Source: Gemmatimonadota bacterium (lineage in GTDB: Bacteria; Gemmatimonadota; Gemmatimonadetes; Longimicrobiales; UBA6960). From it: DNA of 24,589 nucleotides. How positions within the stretch are numbered: the stretch's first letter is position 1; each line of letters starts with the position of its first letter. The stretch spans positions 1 to 24,589 of the forward strand of contig JAHWKH010000001.1 of assembly GCA_019347995.1 (NCBI GenBank). The letters run 5' to 3'. Of this stretch, positions 22,491 through 24,589 are shown piece after piece. A program made the position numbers and the translations under genes. The notes below the pieces were generated by a model, which was not told the DNA's origin, searched no databases, and was given only the letters and a program-made list of their open reading frames with translations.

Positions 22491-23864
22491 ATGGCTTCCC
22501 GCGCGGCGCTCCCCACCCTCGACACACCCTTTCCGGGGCTGGCCGACGTGCCGGCTCCGGAAGCGTCGGACGGGGACGCGCACGCCCTCCTCCCCCACGT
22601 GGTGGCCTGGAACCTCACGCGCCACTGCAACCTGGCCTGCGCACACTGCTACATCAGCGCGGGCTCGTGGCACGCGGCCGCGGGCGAGCTCGCGACGGAC
22701 GACTGCCACCGGATCGTGGACGAGCTCCTGGCGGTGAACCCCTCGCCGGTCCTCATCCTGTCGGGCGGCGAGCCGCTGCTCCGCGACGACCTGGAGGAGA
22801 TCGCCTCGCACGCGTCCGAGGGCGGCGCCACCGTGGTGGTGGGCACCAATGGAACGCGGCTCAGCGAAGCGCGCATCGAGTCCCTCAAGGCGGCCGGCGT
22901 GAAGGGCGTGGCCGTGAGCGTGGACTCCCTGGACGCGCGCTACCACGACCGCTTCCGCCACGGCGCCGGCTCCCTGCAGGAGACGCTGGACGCGGTGCGG
23001 CGCCTGCGCGAGCAGGAGCTGGACTTCATCGTCCAGACAACGGTGACGCGTGGGAACCGCCCCGGCCTGCGGGCGCTGGCCGACTGGTCGGCCGGCATGG
23101 GCGCCGTCTCCTTCAACGTCTACTTCGTGGTGCCCACAGGGCGCGGCGAGGGGATGCCGGGCCTCGAGCCCCGGGAGAACGACGCGGTCCTCGCCGAGCT
23201 GCTGGCGATCGAGCGCGAGCATCGCGGCCGCATGATGGTCCGCTCCAAGTGCCAGCCCCAGATCATGCGCCACGTCCTGGAGTCCGGGGATGAGGATTCG
23301 CCGCTGCTCAACTACGGGACCCGCTGCCCCTGCGGCGTGCAGTACTGCCGCATCACGCCCGAGGGGAAGATGACGCCCTGCCCCTACACGCCCGTGGTGG
23401 CGGGCGACCTCACCACCACGTCGTTCGGCGACGTGTGGCGGGACTCGCCCGTCTTCAGGGCTCTGCGGATCGGATCGCTGGGCGGACGGTGCGGGCGCTG
23501 CGAGTTCCGCAAGGTGTGCGGCGGCTGCCGCGCCCGGGCCCACGCGCTCACGGGCGACCTCCTGGGACCCGACGATTCCTGCTCGTACGAGCCCACGGGC
23601 GAGGTCGAGGTGGTGGAGCCGGCGCGACCGGTGACGTACGGAGCCGCGCGCGAGGCGGAGCTGGCCTGGAGCGACGACGCCCGGGCGCGGCTGGAGCGCG
23701 TCCCGAGCTTCGTGCGGGGCGTGGTGACCGAGCGTGTGGAGCGCTTCGCCAGGGATCGCGGCTACGCCCGCGTGGACCTGGAGGTGATGGCCGAGGTCAG
23801 GCGGGAGATGCCCGTGGACTTCTCGAAGCGGCTCCCCTTCTTCCTCAGGAAGGGCGTGGAATGA
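22491..23864 (+). CDS. Radical SAM/SPASM protein with C-terminal PCP-reductase domain
   Basis: A 457-residue radical SAM enzyme. The SAM-cluster motif is CNLACAHC (C46, C50, C53), with SGGEPLL at about 91-97. A SPASM-like auxiliary-cluster region has CPCGVQYC, CPYTP, CGRCEFRKVCGGC and a last Cys near DDSCSYEP. Residues about 388-445 are a PCP_red domain (LAWSDDARARLERVPSFVRG, VERFARDRGY). It resembles the group near NirJ/AhbC/AhbD, which modify tetrapyrrole side chains, and I believe the TIGR04053 family; this is from memory. The ATG follows the stress-gene stop by two bases, and the end overlaps the oxidase gene (ATGA), so the three are cotranscribed. Confidence 0.9.
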   Translation: MASRAALPTLDTPFPGLADVPAPEASDGDAHALLPHVVAWNLTRHCNLACAHCYISAGSWHAAAGELATDDCHRIVDELLAVNPSPVLILSGGEPLLRDDLEEIASHASEGGATVVVGTNGTRLSEARIESLKAAGVKGVAVSVDSLDARYHDRFRHGAGSLQETLDAVRRLREQELDFIVQTTVTRGNRPGLRALADWSAGMGAVSFNVYFVVPTGRGEGMPGLEPRENDAVLAELLAIEREHRGRMMVRSKCQPQIMRHVLESGDEDSPLLNYGTRCPCGVQYCRITPEGKMTPCPYTPVVAGDLTTTSFGDVWRDSPVFRALRIGSLGGRCGRCEFRKVCGGCRARAHALTGDLLGPDDSCSYEPTGEVEVVEPARPVTYGAAREAELAWSDDARARLERVPSFVRGVVTERVERFARDRGYARVDLEVMAEVRREMPVDFSKRLPFFLRKGVE

Positions 23865-24589
23865 GACGACGCACGACCCTCGCAGGCCCGGCCGGCGGCA
23901 CCGGGCACACCCACGCGCCGTGGCTCCTGGCCGGCTCGCTCGCCCTGCTCGCCCTCCTCCTGCCCGACGCCCTGTGGGCCCAGGAGACCGTCGAGATCTC
24001 CCGCTACGGGGACTTCCCCGTCATCGGCGGACGCACGGCCATCTGGATCGCGGCCCAGGTGCACCTCTTCTTCGCCGCGTTCGTCCTGGGCGTGCCCATG
24101 TTCGCCGTGGTCGCGGAGGCGGTGGGCATCTTCGGGGGCGACCAGCGCTACGACAAGCTGAGCAAGGAGTTCACCCGGCTCCTGCTCGTCTCGTACTCGG
24201 CCACGGCCATCTGGGGCGCCATCCTGGTGTTCGGCCTGATCACGATCTACCCGGGTCTGTGGAACTACCTGGCCGAGATCTTCCGCTGGTCCATGTGGGC
24301 CTACGTGGGCCTCTTCTTCTTCGAGAGCTTCACCCTCTACCTCTACTACTACGGCTGGGAGCGCTGGAGCCTGGGGAAGGCCAAGTACTTCCACTGGACG
24401 CTGGGCATCCTGCTCAACGTCTGGGGCACCATCGTCATGTTCATCGCCAACTCCTGGCTGACGTACATGATGAGCCCCCCGGCGGAGGTCACCGCCGACA
24501 CGGCGCCGCAGATGGTGCAGTTCTGGAGCGCGTTCGCCAACGCCACCTGGATGCCCATCAACATCCACCGGCTCATCGCGAACGTGGTG
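23861..24589 (+). CDS. Cytochrome bd-type oxidase subunit I, C-terminus cut by window edge
   Basis: The visible 243 residues begin with a hydrophobic N-terminal segment ending near LWAQE, then helices typical of the CydA superfamily: AQVHLFFAAFVLGVPMFAVV (His as likely heme ligand), YDKLSKEFTRLLLVSYSATA, IWGAILVFGLITIYPGLW, WAYVGLFFFESFTLYLYYYG and NVWGTIVMFIANSWLTYM. A quinol-binding Q loop would lie later. The N-terminal extension and spacing differ from the classical E. coli CydA, so it may belong to one of the divergent bd-like groups that use other donors. It is coupled to the radical SAM gene. No cydB is visible within the window. Confidence 0.88.
   Translation, partial: MRRRTTLAGPAGGTGHTHAPWLLAGSLALLALLLPDALWAQETVEISRYGDFPVIGGRTAIWIAAQVHLFFAAFVLGVPMFAVVAEAVGIFGGDQRYDKLSKEFTRLLLVSYSATAIWGAILVFGLITIYPGLWNYLAEIFRWSMWAYVGLFFFESFTLYLYYYGWERWSLGKAKYFHWTLGILLNVWGTIVMFIANSWLTYMMSPPAEVTADTAPQMVQFWSAFANATWMPINIHRLIANVV

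Noticed and set aside
1..24589. CRISPR arrays, insertion sequences, phage genes, rRNA
   Set aside because: No regularly spaced repeats, transposase or integrase motifs, or rRNA-like sequence were found on either strand.

Overview
The window is about 24.6 kb of very GC-rich bacterial DNA, gene-dense, with many 1-4 base start/stop overlaps and many GTG starts. Small lipoproteins ending in a TonB-plug-like motif, carboxypeptidase-regulatory-like surface proteins, and a class of zinc metalloproteases are all familiar from Gemmatimonadota. I infer a member of that phylum or a close relative, probably from a metagenome assembly. No rRNA, tRNA, CRISPR array, insertion sequence or phage gene is visible.

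Left part (1-5466). On the minus strand lie a 3'-truncated arginase and a DUF1707/LiaF-like protein. A plug-like lipoprotein (plus) converges on an M20 deacylase (minus) across a strong hairpin. A small membrane protein (plus) converges on a 7Fe ferredoxin (minus) across a second terminator. A secreted protein with three carboxypeptidase-regulatory-like repeats and a plug-like C-terminus follows.

Middle (5479-14487). A coupled minus-strand operon encodes a small helical protein with an apparent CTG start, PduO-type cobalamin adenosyltransferase, an alpha/beta hydrolase and a degenerate RelA/SpoT-type HD protein. Divergent from it runs a plus-strand series: an HTH/zinc-ribbon/membrane protein, an RDD membrane protein, an HD phosphohydrolase, CcdA, a DsbA-like lipoprotein and a beta-propeller lipoprotein (again with an apparent CTG start overlapping the previous stop). 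CcdA and the DsbA-like protein suggest an extracytoplasmic thiol-disulfide relay. A TPR protein and a ZU5-like lipoprotein lie on the minus strand.

Right part (14784-24589). This is the most unusual region. A 785-codon open frame joins three unrelated pieces: a zinc metalloprotease, an acyl-CoA dehydrogenase N-terminus and an Mrp/NBP35 ATPase without its Walker A. This looks like a deletion or assembly chimera. Coupled to it are a zinc-ribbon/PCP-reductase-domain protein, a four-helix membrane protein, an ABC ATPase interrupted by an in-frame TAG, and an ABC permease. A near-consensus promoter then precedes about 500 noncoding bases packed with perfect inverted repeats, possibly a structured leader or ncRNA. 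After it comes an operon of a double universal-stress protein carrying two PCP-reductase-like segments, a radical SAM/SPASM protein ending in another, and a cytochrome bd-type oxidase subunit I cut by the window edge. Four copies of the PCP-reductase-like domain in three nearby genes, beside an Mrp ATPase, a NirJ/Ahb-like radical SAM enzyme and a bd-type oxidase, point to a tetrapyrrole, redox or Fe-S related function that I cannot name more exactly.
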